Both the position numbers and the translations under genes were made by a program. Shown here piece after piece: positions 15,697 through 23,362 of a DNA stretch of 33,657 nucleotides. Origin of the DNA: Clostridia bacterium (GTDB lineage: Bacteria; Bacillota; Clostridia; Christensenellales; Aristaeellaceae); NCBI GenBank assembly GCA_017522345.1, contig JAFWZN010000051.1, forward strand, positions 1-33,657. The letters are read 5' to 3'. The notes under the pieces are model-generated. The model ran no database searches, was not told the origin of the DNA, and saw only the letters and a list, made by a program, of their open reading frames with translations. The number at the start of each line of letters is the position of its first letter. Within the stretch, counting starts at the first letter, position 1.

Positions 15697-16419
15697 TTAA
15701 GACAGATACACTTTTTCGCCTCTGGCGCACCGTCTTTCGATTTCCTCGCGTTCGGCGCGCGTCATGCTGTTCACACCCAGAGGCGCCATTTTTGCGCCGC
15801 CTCTCCCGCCCGCGCCGTTTTCCTCGGGACGGGAAGCGTGCATGCGCATTTCCTTCATCGTCTGATCGCGCGCTTTTTCAGCCGCATATTTAACGGCGGA
15901 ATTCAGAATTTCATCCTGATGCATGGCGCGATAAGCCGTCTTCATGTCCACGCCCGCCTTTAAAAGGCTCGTAAACGCGGCGTTTTTCATTTCGCCTGCC
16001 AAGTCGAATTCAGGGCTCATTTGACGAAGCTGTTCGGCGTCTTCGCGCCATTTCATGGCTTTTGCAAAAGCGGCTTTTTGTCTTTCGGCAAGACCGCTTC
16101 TGAATTGCGGCGCTTCATCCTTTAAAATCCTCACAAGCTTCTCCGCGTCCGCTTCTCCGTATTTTTCACTGAGCGCATCCAAAACCGGCTTGATTTTCGC
16201 CGCCTGCTCCTTGAGGATGCGCATATCGCGAAAGCGCTTGTCGATGATTTTCTGAACCCTCTGATCGAATGCCTGCTTGTACTCCCCTCGGATCAGATTT
16301 TCAAAATACGCTTTCCTCTGATCCGCTTTTTCGTTGTCCTGCGGCTCGTTCACACGCCCCGCATCCGGCGCTCCCGCCGCGCGTGCGCCTTCCCCCGGCG
16401 CAAAGATGTTTTCGGTCAT
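15697..16419 (-). CDS. Phage scaffold-like protein
   Basis: A 240-residue, highly charged, mostly helical protein directly upstream of the capsid gene, the standard position of a scaffold. It has a flexible Gly/Ala-rich N-terminus, then a helical core containing FENLIRGEYKQAFDQRVQKIIDKRF (about 40-65), which resembles other clostridial phage scaffolds. The C-terminus is short, basic and Gly-rich, ending in RAEREEIERRCARGEKVYLS, where scaffolds usually contact the capsid protein. The ATG at 16419 follows GGAGG by nine bases. It is the first gene of the cassette; no terminase or portal precedes it, because the next gene is a divergent MATE transporter. Confidence 0.75.
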   Translation of the reverse strand: MTENIFAPGEGARAAGAPDAGRVNEPQDNEKADQRKAYFENLIRGEYKQAFDQRVQKIIDKRFRDMRILKEQAAKIKPVLDALSEKYGEADAEKLVRILKDEAPQFRSGLAERQKAAFAKAMKWREDAEQLRQMSPEFDLAGEMKNAAFTSLLKAGVDMKTAYRAMHQDEILNSAVKYAAEKARDQTMKEMRMHASRPEENGAGGRGGAKMAPLGVNSMTRAEREEIERRCARGEKVYLS

Positions 16420-16604
16420 ACCTTTTTTCCTCCATTCCAAATGAATGCGATGCCCGCCGATTAAGCATATGGCTTGTTTGTCGGCGTGCCATTATGGTAT
16501 AAAAAACTGGCCTTATTCCTCTACACGCCGCGCAATAACCATTTCTTTTCAAAAACATAAGAAAACACCCCGTTTTCTTGCGGGACGAAATCGAAACAAA
16601 ATCG

Positions 16605-16610
16605 TATAAT
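16605..16610 (+). promoter_or_regulatory. Possible -10 box of the MATE gene
   Basis: A perfect TATAAT lies 90 bases before the MATE start codon, but no good -35 box sits 16-18 bases upstream; TTGCGG is 21 bases away. The 281-base gap from 16420 to 16700 also holds an 8-bp hairpin (16559-16579). I see no convincing promoter for the cassette pointing the other way. Confidence 0.35.
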
Positions 16611-16700
16611 TGTGCTGATACATTCTTTGAACGGATTTTCAAGAATATTTTTTCAAAAAAAGAAGCCGCCTTTTATAGCGGCAAAAGGAGTTTGGTTTTT

Positions 16701-18068
16701 ATGTTTTCACGCATCGAAAATCACCTGAAAAAACGCTTCGACTCCGATCAGTTTACCTATGAGCAATTGCGCAATATGTTTTTTCCGCTGGTCATGGATC
16801 AGCTGTTTATCTTCATTATCGGCATGCTTTCCTCCGCCATGGTTTCCTCGTCCCATGAAGGCGCCGCTGCGTCGGTCATGCTGGTCAACGTCATCGGAAG
16901 TCTGGCATATGCGCTGTTTTCCGCCATCAGCATGGGCGGCGCAATCGTGGTCGCCCGCGCAAAGGGCGCAAACGACCCTGAGCGCGTGCGTCAGGCCATC
17001 GGTCAGGCAGCCAATCTTTCTTTGATCGTATCCTCGCTGCTTGCATTCCTTTTGTACATAGGCGCGGAAAGGCTGATTCTGTTCCTCTATCCTGATGCAG
17101 AGGAGATTGTCATTTCAAGCGCCGTTACCTACATGAAGGTCTACGTGCTCTCCTTCCCCGTGTACGCCGTTTTCAACGTCTTGTTTTCCTCCTTCAGAAG
17201 CCTGGGTGATGCAAAAAGCTCTCTCGTCCTCACCATTGTCATCAATGTCGCCCACCTGATTTTCTCCTTCATTTTCATCAATCACATGCATCTGGCCACC
17301 CTCGGCGCGGCGCTTTCCTATCTGACCGCGCGCATTCTGGGTATGATCTTCGGCTTTATCTGGCTGTTCAGGCCCCACAACGGCGTTGATATGCGCGTAA
17401 AGCATTTTTTCCATTTCAGCCTCTCCATCATAAAGGAAATCCGCGTGCTGGGCATTCCCTTCGCCTTTGAACAGCTTCTCTTTCAGGGCGGCATGCTGTT
17501 TGTGCAAAGATATTTATCGCACCTCCCCACCGCCGAGCTTGACGCCTATTCCATCGCAGCCTCCATCTTTAACCTCTATTACGCCTTCGCCTACGCCATG
17601 ACCGCCATGGCGGGCACGGTCTGCGGACAGTGCGTGGGTGCAAAGCACATCGAACTTGCGCGCAAATACGCCAAGGATCTCATCTGGGCCGGCCGCTGGG
17701 TCATGATTTTTGCAATCGTCGTGCTTATGCCCTTAACGCCTCTCATTCTCAACCTCTATTCGCCCTCTCAAGCCGCCCGCCCGATCATATTTATCTCTCT
17801 CATGATCGGCGCGCTCCCCATGCCCGTTCTCTGGGGCGAAGGCTACATTATCCCGGCAGCCACGCGCACAGCGGGCGACGCTTCCTTCACTTCCGTCATT
17901 TCTCTGATTGCCCTGGCCTGCGGCCGAATGTCCTCGGGCTACCTGTTCGCCATCACCCTCAAAATGGGCGTTCAGGGCGTATGGCTGGGTCAGCTGATCG
18001 AATGGATCATCCGCGCCGCCGTGATGACTAAGCGAATCAAGACCGATAAATGGATCCGCATAAGGTGA
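16701..18068 (+). CDS. MATE-family multidrug/cation antiporter
   Basis: A 455-residue integral membrane protein with about twelve helices. It has MATE hallmarks in both halves: MFFPLVMDQLFIFIIGMLSSAMVSS at the start of lobe one, ISMGGAIVVARAKGANDPERVRQAIGQA, then IPFAFEQLLFQGGMLFVQR opening lobe two and MAGTVCGQCVGAKHIELARKYAKD. MATE proteins expel cationic drugs or metabolites using sodium or proton gradients; the substrate is unknown. The ATG at 16701 is chosen for AAAGGAG ten bases upstream; an in-frame upstream extension to 16578 runs through leader sequence. It is transcribed away from the phage-like cassette. Confidence 0.93.
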   Translation: MFSRIENHLKKRFDSDQFTYEQLRNMFFPLVMDQLFIFIIGMLSSAMVSSSHEGAAASVMLVNVIGSLAYALFSAISMGGAIVVARAKGANDPERVRQAIGQAANLSLIVSSLLAFLLYIGAERLILFLYPDAEEIVISSAVTYMKVYVLSFPVYAVFNVLFSSFRSLGDAKSSLVLTIVINVAHLIFSFIFINHMHLATLGAALSYLTARILGMIFGFIWLFRPHNGVDMRVKHFFHFSLSIIKEIRVLGIPFAFEQLLFQGGMLFVQRYLSHLPTAELDAYSIAASIFNLYYAFAYAMTAMAGTVCGQCVGAKHIELARKYAKDLIWAGRWVMIFAIVVLMPLTPLILNLYSPSQAARPIIFISLMIGALPMPVLWGEGYIIPAATRTAGDASFTSVISLIALACGRMSSGYLFAITLKMGVQGVWLGQLIEWIIRAAVMTKRIKTDKWIRIR

Positions 18069-18126
18069 GTAAAGCCCGAAAGAAAAATTTCGGAAACCTG
18101 TTTCAAGAAAGCATAGTCCTCCGCGC

Positions 18127-18132
18127 TATAAT
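18127..18132 (+). promoter_or_regulatory. Probable -10 box of the 129-residue gene
   Basis: A perfect TATAAT lies 30 bases before the ATG at 18163, ahead of an AAAGGAGG ribosome site. The -35 region is weak: TTTCAA sits 20 bases upstream. Confidence 0.45.
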
Positions 18133-18162
18133 GAGCCCATAAAAACAAAGGAGGACTTACTC

Positions 18163-18552
18163 ATGAAAATAAGAATTCTGGCAATCGCGCTCATCGTCAT
18201 CATCGGAGCAGTTGTTTTCGGGCTGAATCACGAACCCGAGCTGGAGGTCATCAACTCCTACATTCATAGAGGCACCTACAGCGGAAATATGAACTACAAC
18301 ACCTATACCTTCGAAATCAGAAACAATTCTTTCTTCACCGACATTGATTCCTTGGACTATTTCAACATCGTCTTCTATGATGACTTCGGAAATGCCATCG
18401 GCATGTGGTCGGCGGATCAATCGGATCTGAGGCAGCTGTCGCTGAGCACAAGAGACACGACAGTATTCCAGATTGACATTTTGGAAAGCGATCTTCCTTA
18501 CAACAGCGGCTGGGATTATGACTACGAGTATTCTCTCACCTACTATTCGTAA
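18163..18552 (+). CDS. Small membrane-anchored or secreted protein, unknown function
   Basis: A 129-residue protein I do not recognise. Residues 1-20 form an uncleaved anchor or signal peptide (MKIRILAIALIVIIGAVVFG). The remainder is strand-rich, acidic and aromatic: YTFEIRNNSFFTDIDSLDYFNIVFYDDFGNAIG, then LRQLSLSTRDTTVFQIDI. This looks like a single immunoglobulin-like beta-sandwich, similar in style to FxLYD-type extracellular domains. It should sit outside the membrane. It has its own -10 box, a strong AAAGGAGG and a strong terminator, so it is probably a single-gene unit. Confidence 0.8.
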   Translation: MKIRILAIALIVIIGAVVFGLNHEPELEVINSYIHRGTYSGNMNYNTYTFEIRNNSFFTDIDSLDYFNIVFYDDFGNAIGMWSADQSDLRQLSLSTRDTTVFQIDILESDLPYNSGWDYDYEYSLTYYS

Positions 18553-18570
18553 AACAATCCGGCAATAAAG

Positions 18571-18616
18571 ACAGAGCTTGTCGTCCGACACAAAGGCGAC
18601 AAGCTCTGTTATGTTT
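18571..18616. terminator. Bidirectional terminator, small protein gene / HAD operon
   Basis: A perfect 13-bp stem (ACAGAGCTTGTCG / CGACAAGCTCTGT) is followed by TATGTTTTT on the plus strand and CTTTATT on the minus strand. It sits between two converging genes and can serve both. Confidence 0.85.
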
Positions 18617-18627
18617 TTCCGGTGAAA

Positions 18628-19527
18628 TCACGACTCCAGATCCGTATTGTCCATATTCAGCTGCAAAAGCCATTCCGGCGTTCCGCCACGGTCGGTGGCG
18701 CGCTCAATCTGCTTCTCGTGCAGGCTCAGACAATCGCAGTTGGTTTTTATCCTGCGAAGAACGCTCGTAACGACATTTTCGATCTCGCTGTTTTCGGAAT
18801 AATCCGCAAGAACCGCGTAATCGCATCTTCCCTGCAGAATCATGTTGTCGCTCAAATTCGTTTGTCCGTCCGCGTGCACCGCGATGGACGTTCCGCCTCT
18901 GGTTCTTGTCATCTTCATACAGGGAACGTCGGTTAAGCCGTCGCCGATATAAATCATATTGGCAAACGGCACGCGGCGCTTATATTCGGGGGTAAAGCCG
19001 TTTAGGTCGCGGTCGTTGGTTACATCGAGAATTCCCTTATTGATGCGGAACAAATACTGCGTCTTTGCGGTGTAGTTAACGGCGGTAGCGGGCCATTCGG
19101 CGATGCCGTCCTCGCCGTACACAAAGCTTGCGGCGAACACCGCCTTGAACGCGTCCGCAATACGCGATCCTTCAATGATTTCGCGAAGGCCGGAGGAAAT
19201 GATGTAGTGTTCCACCGTCACCCCGATCTCCTCGCCGATTCTGCCTATTCTGTCAAACCATGTTTCAACGCCCGGAAAAAACTCGACCTCCTGACCGAGC
19301 TTTCCAAGCGATTCGCGCGTTAAAAGACGAGTGCCCGCGCTTCTTCTTTTCATCATCAGCATGTAGGCCAGCACGCTGTCCATGTCGTATTCGTCCTGCA
19401 CCTTTTTGCATTCGCCCCAGAAAACCTCGGGCTCTACGTTGATTCCGGGCAGAAACGAATACTCCTGCATATCTCTGGGCGAGAGCGTCTTGTCAAAATC
19501 ATAGATTAAAGCGGCAATCGGCTTCAA
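18628..19527 (-). CDS. HAD-superfamily phosphatase-like hydrolase
   Basis: A 299-residue cytosolic HAD enzyme. Motif I is DFDKTLSP with nucleophile Asp10 and acid Asp12, motif II is IISSGL (109-114), and motif III/IV is IGDGLTDVPCM (194-204) preceded by basic KRR. This arrangement is closest to phosphoserine-phosphatase-like members with a helical cap; the substrate is unknown. The start is a TTG at 19527, with GGAAGGA seven bases upstream, and translation from there gives the natural beginning LKPIAALIYDFDKT. The longer frame to 19653 overlaps the preceding gene and has no ribosome site. It is the last gene of the operon that starts at 22243. Confidence 0.87.
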   Translation of the reverse strand: MKPIAALIYDFDKTLSPRDMQEYSFLPGINVEPEVFWGECKKVQDEYDMDSVLAYMLMMKRRSAGTRLLTRESLGKLGQEVEFFPGVETWFDRIGRIGEEIGVTVEHYIISSGLREIIEGSRIADAFKAVFAASFVYGEDGIAEWPATAVNYTAKTQYLFRINKGILDVTNDRDLNGFTPEYKRRVPFANMIYIGDGLTDVPCMKMTRTRGGTSIAVHADGQTNLSDNMILQGRCDYAVLADYSENSEIENVVTSVLRRIKTNCDCLSLHEKQIERATDRGGTPEWLLQLNMDNTDLES

Positions 19528-19557
19528 AGGCAGTTCCTTCCTTTCTGATAAGGCTGC

Positions 19558-19587
19558 AAAGCCGCTCCCGAAAAAAGGAGCGGCTTT
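19558..19587 (-). terminator. Hairpin between the zinc-ribbon gene and the HAD gene
   Basis: An 11-bp stem (AAAGCCGCTCC / GGAGCGGCTTT) lies in the 67-base gap. Its T run is in the loop rather than after the stem, so it may act as a partial terminator or an RNA-stability element within the operon. Confidence 0.5.
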
Positions 19588-19594
19588 CCATTCG

Positions 19595-21541
19595 TTAGGG
19601 CTTTTTGGGCGCATCGTCTGCATAAAGCGCAATCTGCGTGTCTGCATCGGCAATTCCGGTCACTTCAAGACCTGCGGTTTTCTGGAACAGCTGTACGGCA
19701 GTTTTGGTCTTGTTGCCGTAGTTTCCGTCGATCTCGCTGGTCAGATAGCCCAGATCCGCAAGCCTCGTCTGAAGCTTTCGAACCGCGCTTCCCTCGGAGC
19801 CCTTGGCAAGCGTGGTATAAGGCACGGGCGTACTGGTCGCTGCGGGTTCGGGCGTGGTCTGCTGAATGACTTCAACGCGTTCGCCCTTGATGATGGCGTC
19901 AAGCTGCGCGGTGGAGGTTGCGCCGGTCAGCACGGTGACCATGTCGCGCACGCTCTGCCAGCGGGCAGCGGACTCCGCCTCCTTTACCTCCGCCGTCTTG
20001 GAGGCGTCGGAAACAGAGAGCATATCGTTGGTAATGGAGTTATTGATGCTGGTTTGAATCGTCTTGAGCGCGTCGATGAACCGCGCGTCGTTCACATCGG
20101 GATCGCTCGGCATCATCTTGGAAATTGCATCCAGATCCGAAGAAATGCCCGCTGTGATGGCGATCATGCTGGAGGCCATGCCGTCGTAAGCGCTCAGGAT
20201 TTCATTGCGGTAACTGTCGCTGGCGCGGTACTGCATAAGCTCAATACCGCTTAAATACAGATCATACGTTACGCCCTCAATCGGCGCTTTCTTGGTTTTT
20301 TCGGTGATATAGCTAAGGCCCATGATCACGCCGACCAATACGCCCACAACGATAACCGCCGCGCAGGCGTACTTTATGATCGCAATCGCCTTGGGGCTCA
20401 GCTTTTTGCGCCTTTCGTCGAATTCCAATTCCTCTTCGTTAAGCTCAATGCCTTCAAGCGCTTCATCGGAAATCTCTTCATCCGCATATTCCGTTTCTTC
20501 CGCGTTTGTTTCGTCCATCTCGGGCAGATCGTTCAGATTGAACGCGTTTTCCTCGTCCATCTCTTCAAACGCCTCGTCCTCGATTTCATCGATCTCAAAA
20601 TCCTCTTCACGCTTTTTAAGGAAGGAAAACACGTCTTTTTTCATGAAGCCCTTCTTTTTCTTGACGGGCTTGTTTTTCTTCGCCTTTTCAGCCGCGGCTT
20701 CCTCCTCTGCTGGCTTGTCGTATCTTCCGGACTGCGCGTACTTGGACATATCGACAGAAGCTTCTTCGTCGTCCAGATTCAGATCGCGCGCACGGATTTC
20801 CTCAAACATTTCCTCGTCCAGCAGCTCTTCTTCCGTCTTTCTGCGCGTCTTCCCCTGCGGCTTTTTACCCTTCTTCTTCGTGGGATTCAGCGTTTCCTTC
20901 AATTCCTCAAGCTCCTCGTCGTTTAAAGAGGCGATCAGCTCCTGATCTTCATCGTCAGCCGTTTCCTTGGCGGCGTGCTTTTTGTTTCTGCGCTCGCGCC
21001 TTGAGGTTTTTTCTTCCTCTTCATCATCAAACGGGATTTCGTCCTCAAACGCTTCGTAGCCCTCGTCCTCGGCAATGGCGTGCTCGTATTCGGGATCGCC
21101 GAGATCGCTCATTTCCTCATCGGCATACGCCGCGTCGTCGTAAGCGTCCGTCTCGTACTGATCCTCGTCCTGCGCGTCATATATGGTCTCATCGGCGTCC
21201 GCCGGGATTTCCGCCTCAGACAGCGCGTTTTCATCTTTACGCGCAAAGTCCTCGTCGTAGACCTCTCCGTCCGGCTCGGTCTCATCGTAGGAATACACCT
21301 TATCTGACGTCGCGCGATAGGTGGTTCGGGCGTCCACTTCGCTTTCCGCCGCGGAATTTACGCCCATATAAGTAGTTTTTGTGTGGTTGGCAGGCAAACG
21401 AACCGCCTCGCCGGGCTTGGTTTTCATTTGTGCGCCCGTGTAAGGCTGGCCCTCAAAGCGGCTTTCACCGACCGCCGCACGGCAATGCGGGCAAACGTTG
21501 TCGTCGCTTCTAAGCGTTTTGCCACAATTGGAGCAGAACAT
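19595..21541 (-). CDS. Zinc-ribbon, charged-linker, single-pass membrane protein with extracellular peptidoglycan-binding domain
   Basis: A 648-residue protein with four parts. Residues 1-22 form a zinc ribbon (Cys3, Cys6, Cys17, Cys20). Residues about 60-380 are a disordered, very acidic linker broken by basic islands: SRRERRNKKH (180-189), TKKKGKKPQGKTRRK (221-235) and KKKKGFMKKDVFSFLKK (294-310). One transmembrane helix spans about 384-406 (IAIIKYACAAVIVVGVLVG). The C-terminal part has a helical region, a Thr/Pro linker and a PG_binding_1 domain (about 578-640). The topology should place the zinc ribbon and linker in the cytoplasm and the binding domain in the wall, linking the two compartments. 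The function is unknown. AGGAGG precedes the start. Its charge-block design recurs in the gene at 31133. Confidence 0.88.
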   Translation of the reverse strand: MFCSNCGKTLRSDDNVCPHCRAAVGESRFEGQPYTGAQMKTKPGEAVRLPANHTKTTYMGVNSAAESEVDARTTYRATSDKVYSYDETEPDGEVYDEDFARKDENALSEAEIPADADETIYDAQDEDQYETDAYDDAAYADEEMSDLGDPEYEHAIAEDEGYEAFEDEIPFDDEEEEKTSRRERRNKKHAAKETADDEDQELIASLNDEELEELKETLNPTKKKGKKPQGKTRRKTEEELLDEEMFEEIRARDLNLDDEEASVDMSKYAQSGRYDKPAEEEAAAEKAKKNKPVKKKKGFMKKDVFSFLKKREEDFEIDEIEDEAFEEMDEENAFNLNDLPEMDETNAEETEYADEEISDEALEGIELNEEELEFDERRKKLSPKAIAIIKYACAAVIVVGVLVGVIMGLSYITEKTKKAPIEGVTYDLYLSGIELMQYRASDSYRNEILSAYDGMASSMIAITAGISSDLDAISKMMPSDPDVNDARFIDALKTIQTSINNSITNDMLSVSDASKTAEVKEAESAARWQSVRDMVTVLTGATSTAQLDAIIKGERVEVIQQTTPEPAATSTPVPYTTLAKGSEGSAVRKLQTRLADLGYLTSEIDGNYGNKTKTAVQLFQKTAGLEVTGIADADTQIALYADDAPKKP

Positions 21542-21593
21542 CCGCGTTCCTCCTAACTATCAATCGGCAATCATAAATTGCCCTGTTTACGCC

Positions 21594-21995
21594 TTATCCG
21601 TTGTCCGTTTGGCTGTACATGGACGAAGACGGAGAATACTCCGTAACCGCGTCGGGACGCCTGATTTCCGGCTGAATCGTGCCCGGCGTTTTTTCGGGAA
21701 TCATCCAGCTGAAATACAGAAACATAAGGAAAAACGCCGCTGCAGTTGCTGCAGCACGGTACGGAAGACGCAAAAAGCCACCGCGCCACAGGCAGACGAC
21801 GCCCACGGGCGGCAACACAACCAAAAGCGCAATCAAAAGATACAGACGCTTTTTTTCCTCCTGCATCGTCTTGGGAGAGGACATATTTCTGGAATACGAG
21901 CTTTTTCTGCGCCCCGGCCGGGGACGCGTGCGCTCAAAAGTATTCGCTCTTGTTCTCTCTCTGCTTGACGCAGATTTCTTTCCGGCTCTGTCCAT
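21594..21995 (-). CDS. Two-helix membrane protein with basic N-terminus, unknown function
   Basis: A 133-residue protein I do not recognise. It has an Arg/Lys/Ser-rich cytoplasmic N-terminus (residues 1-49) and two transmembrane helices (about 51-71, LYLLIALLVVLPPVGVVCLW, and 79-100). A short polar tail with Pro-Glu and Ser-rich stretches follows. Its ATG overlaps the stop of the TSCPD gene by one base, so translation is coupled, and the zinc-ribbon membrane protein follows 52 bases later. The company suggests a partner of that protein at the membrane, which is inference only. Confidence 0.75.
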   Translation of the reverse strand: MDRAGKKSASSRERTRANTFERTRPRPGRRKSSYSRNMSSPKTMQEEKKRLYLLIALLVVLPPVGVVCLWRGGFLRLPYRAAATAAAFFLMFLYFSWMIPEKTPGTIQPEIRRPDAVTEYSPSSSMYSQTDNG

Positions 21996-22243
21996 TATGC
22001 GTTCTGCGCCTTGATTTCTTCAAGCGCGCGGGACAGCTGATCGGGACAGCTCGTGCCGCCGCGGCACTGAATACCTTTTAAAAGGTCGATAACATCGTCG
22101 ATCCTGCGGCCTTGCGCCAGCCTTGCAACACCCTGAGTGTTTCCGGTGCAGCCGCCGACAAACTGAACCTTTTCGATGATATCGCCGTTCATCTCAATCA
22201 GAATCTGAGAAGAACAGGTACCCTTCGTGCGATAAGTATACAT
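21995..22243 (-). CDS. TSCPD domain-containing protein (TIGR03905 type)
   Basis: An 82-residue stand-alone TSCPD protein. The family signature is clear: GTCSSQILIEM, VQFVGGCTGNTQGVARL and the cysteine pair in IQCRGGTSCPDQLSRAL. TSCPD domains also occur at the C-termini of ribonucleotide reductases and are thought to bind metal or nucleic acid through the cysteines; the free-standing form has no assigned reaction. The ATG at 22243 is seven bases from GGAGG; a TTG two codons earlier is too close to that site. It is the first gene of a four-gene operon under a consensus promoter. Confidence 0.88.
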   Translation of the reverse strand: MYTYRTKGTCSSQILIEMNGDIIEKVQFVGGCTGNTQGVARLAQGRRIDDVIDLLKGIQCRGGTSCPDQLSRALEEIKAQNA

Positions 22244-22272
22244 ACGCAATCCTCCGTGATTTTATCGTAGTA

Positions 22273-22301
22273 ATTATACGCATATTATGAGGCGATGTCA
22301 A
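22273..22301 (-). promoter_or_regulatory. Consensus sigma-A promoter of the TSCPD operon
   Basis: On the minus strand, TTGACA (22301-22296), a 17-base spacer and TATAAT (22278-22273) both match consensus. They lie 30 bases before the TSCPD start, so the operon with the zinc-ribbon protein is probably strongly and constitutively expressed. Confidence 0.9.
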
Positions 22302-22323
22302 GTTTTCGCGTATTCCGGCTGAA

Positions 22324-23205
22324 TCATCCCGCCGTTTCGGGCGATGAGCGCATATTGTCAGGATAGTCAAACAGTTCGTTCATCGTGACCATCTGATAGC
22401 CGTTTTCGGAGAGAATCGGAATCGCGTTTGAAAGCGCCTTCATGCCGGCGTCCGTCAGAGGATAGCTGAGAATTGCACCCGGAACCACCTTGTCAAAGGA
22501 GGAGGGCACACGCTCGTCCCAGCGAAGAATGCCGAGGTATCCGTTTCCTGCCAGCCACGAATGCAAAAATGCGTCCGCGTCGTCCTCTAAATCATTGGTG
22601 CTTAAAAAGTGAGGCGAATAGTCGCTTCCGACAATGGACTTAAGAATCTCCGTCTGCTCAAGGATATTTTCCGCCTTGTCCTCGTCAGCCAGCGTGCTCA
22701 GGCGCGTGTTGTCCATGGTGTGATTTTCAATTTCATGTCCGGCAAAGGCGACATTGACCCATGCGCCCTGATGCTGCCTTAGCTCGACTCCCGTCGGAAC
22801 GAATGTGATTTTCGCGCCGAAGGTTCCCGCAAGACCCAAAAGCGTGTCGATATGCCCGGCGTTATCAAACGTGTCCACGACGATAGCCACCTTCTTTTCG
22901 CTCGTGTTCGCGCGTCTGAAAACGGGAAGCAGTCCCTCTTCCTCGGCAACGGGTCTTAATTCTTCGGGAGAAAACACGTTTTCATCGGTTTGATTAAGGA
23001 CGTCCGGCGCGCCGGCGGCGGTTAGCGCCGTCTGCGGAAGGCCGGGAATTTCCTCCGGCTCTTTTTTCGCGTCCTTCCAGATCACAATGCCCAAAATGAT
23101 GATTACGGCGATCATAATCACGGTAATCAAGCGATTGTAATCCACGCGATAGCTCTTTTTCGGTTTATCATTCGTCTCAATCGGACCAAATCTTCCGTTT
23201 TGCAT
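22324..23205 (-). CDS. Membrane-anchored polysaccharide deacetylase-like protein with altered metal motifs
   Basis: A 293-residue protein with a short cytoplasmic N-terminus, one anchor helix (about 26-43, LITVIMIAVIIILGIVIW) and an extracellular NodB-like domain (about 105-285). The first motif reads VDTFDNAG where active enzymes have TFDDG. The second reads ENHTMDNTRLS, giving His162 but Asn166 where the HxxxH pair needs a second His. Two metal-binding positions are therefore changed, so it may be an inactive carbohydrate-binding homologue or use another mechanism. The ATG at 23205 is nine bases after GGGAGG; the longer frame to 23268 overlaps the promoter. It lies divergent to galM. Confidence 0.82.
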   Translation of the reverse strand: MQNGRFGPIETNDKPKKSYRVDYNRLITVIMIAVIIILGIVIWKDAKKEPEEIPGLPQTALTAAGAPDVLNQTDENVFSPEELRPVAEEEGLLPVFRRANTSEKKVAIVVDTFDNAGHIDTLLGLAGTFGAKITFVPTGVELRQHQGAWVNVAFAGHEIENHTMDNTRLSTLADEDKAENILEQTEILKSIVGSDYSPHFLSTNDLEDDADAFLHSWLAGNGYLGILRWDERVPSSFDKVVPGAILSYPLTDAGMKALSNAIPILSENGYQMVTMNELFDYPDNMRSSPETAG

Positions 23206-23239
23206 ATTATTTTGCCTCCCGGATCGTATATCCACCTGT

Positions 23240-23268
23240 ATAATAGCAGTATTTATGCAATGTGTCAA
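23240..23268 (-). promoter_or_regulatory. Sigma-A promoter of the deacetylase-like gene
   Basis: On the minus strand, TTGACA (23268-23263), a 17-base spacer and TATTAT (23245-23240) lie 34 bases before the start at 23205. Confidence 0.85.
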
Positions 23269-23299
23269 GCATTATCGCAGTTTAGCCCCCGCCCAAGTA

Positions 23300-23328
23300 T
23301 TGATTTTGCTTGTATAAACGAGTATAAT
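23300..23328 (+). promoter_or_regulatory. Sigma-A promoter of the aldose 1-epimerase gene
   Basis: TTGATT (23300-23305), a 17-base spacer and TATAAT (23323-23328) lie 34 bases before the start at 23363. The -35 box is 31 bases from that of the divergent deacetylase promoter. Confidence 0.82.
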
Positions 23329-23362
23329 AAAAGCACAAAAAAGCATGCGGAGGTTGACAGAT

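Noticed and set aside
16420..16560. Promoter for the phage-like cassette
   Set aside because: TTGCGC and CATAAT-like boxes occur on the minus strand but none have acceptable spacing, so I do not annotate one.
10440..16580. Attachment-site repeats flanking the phage-like cassette
   Set aside because: I compared the two flanks by eye and found no shared direct repeat or tRNA end; there is also no integrase.
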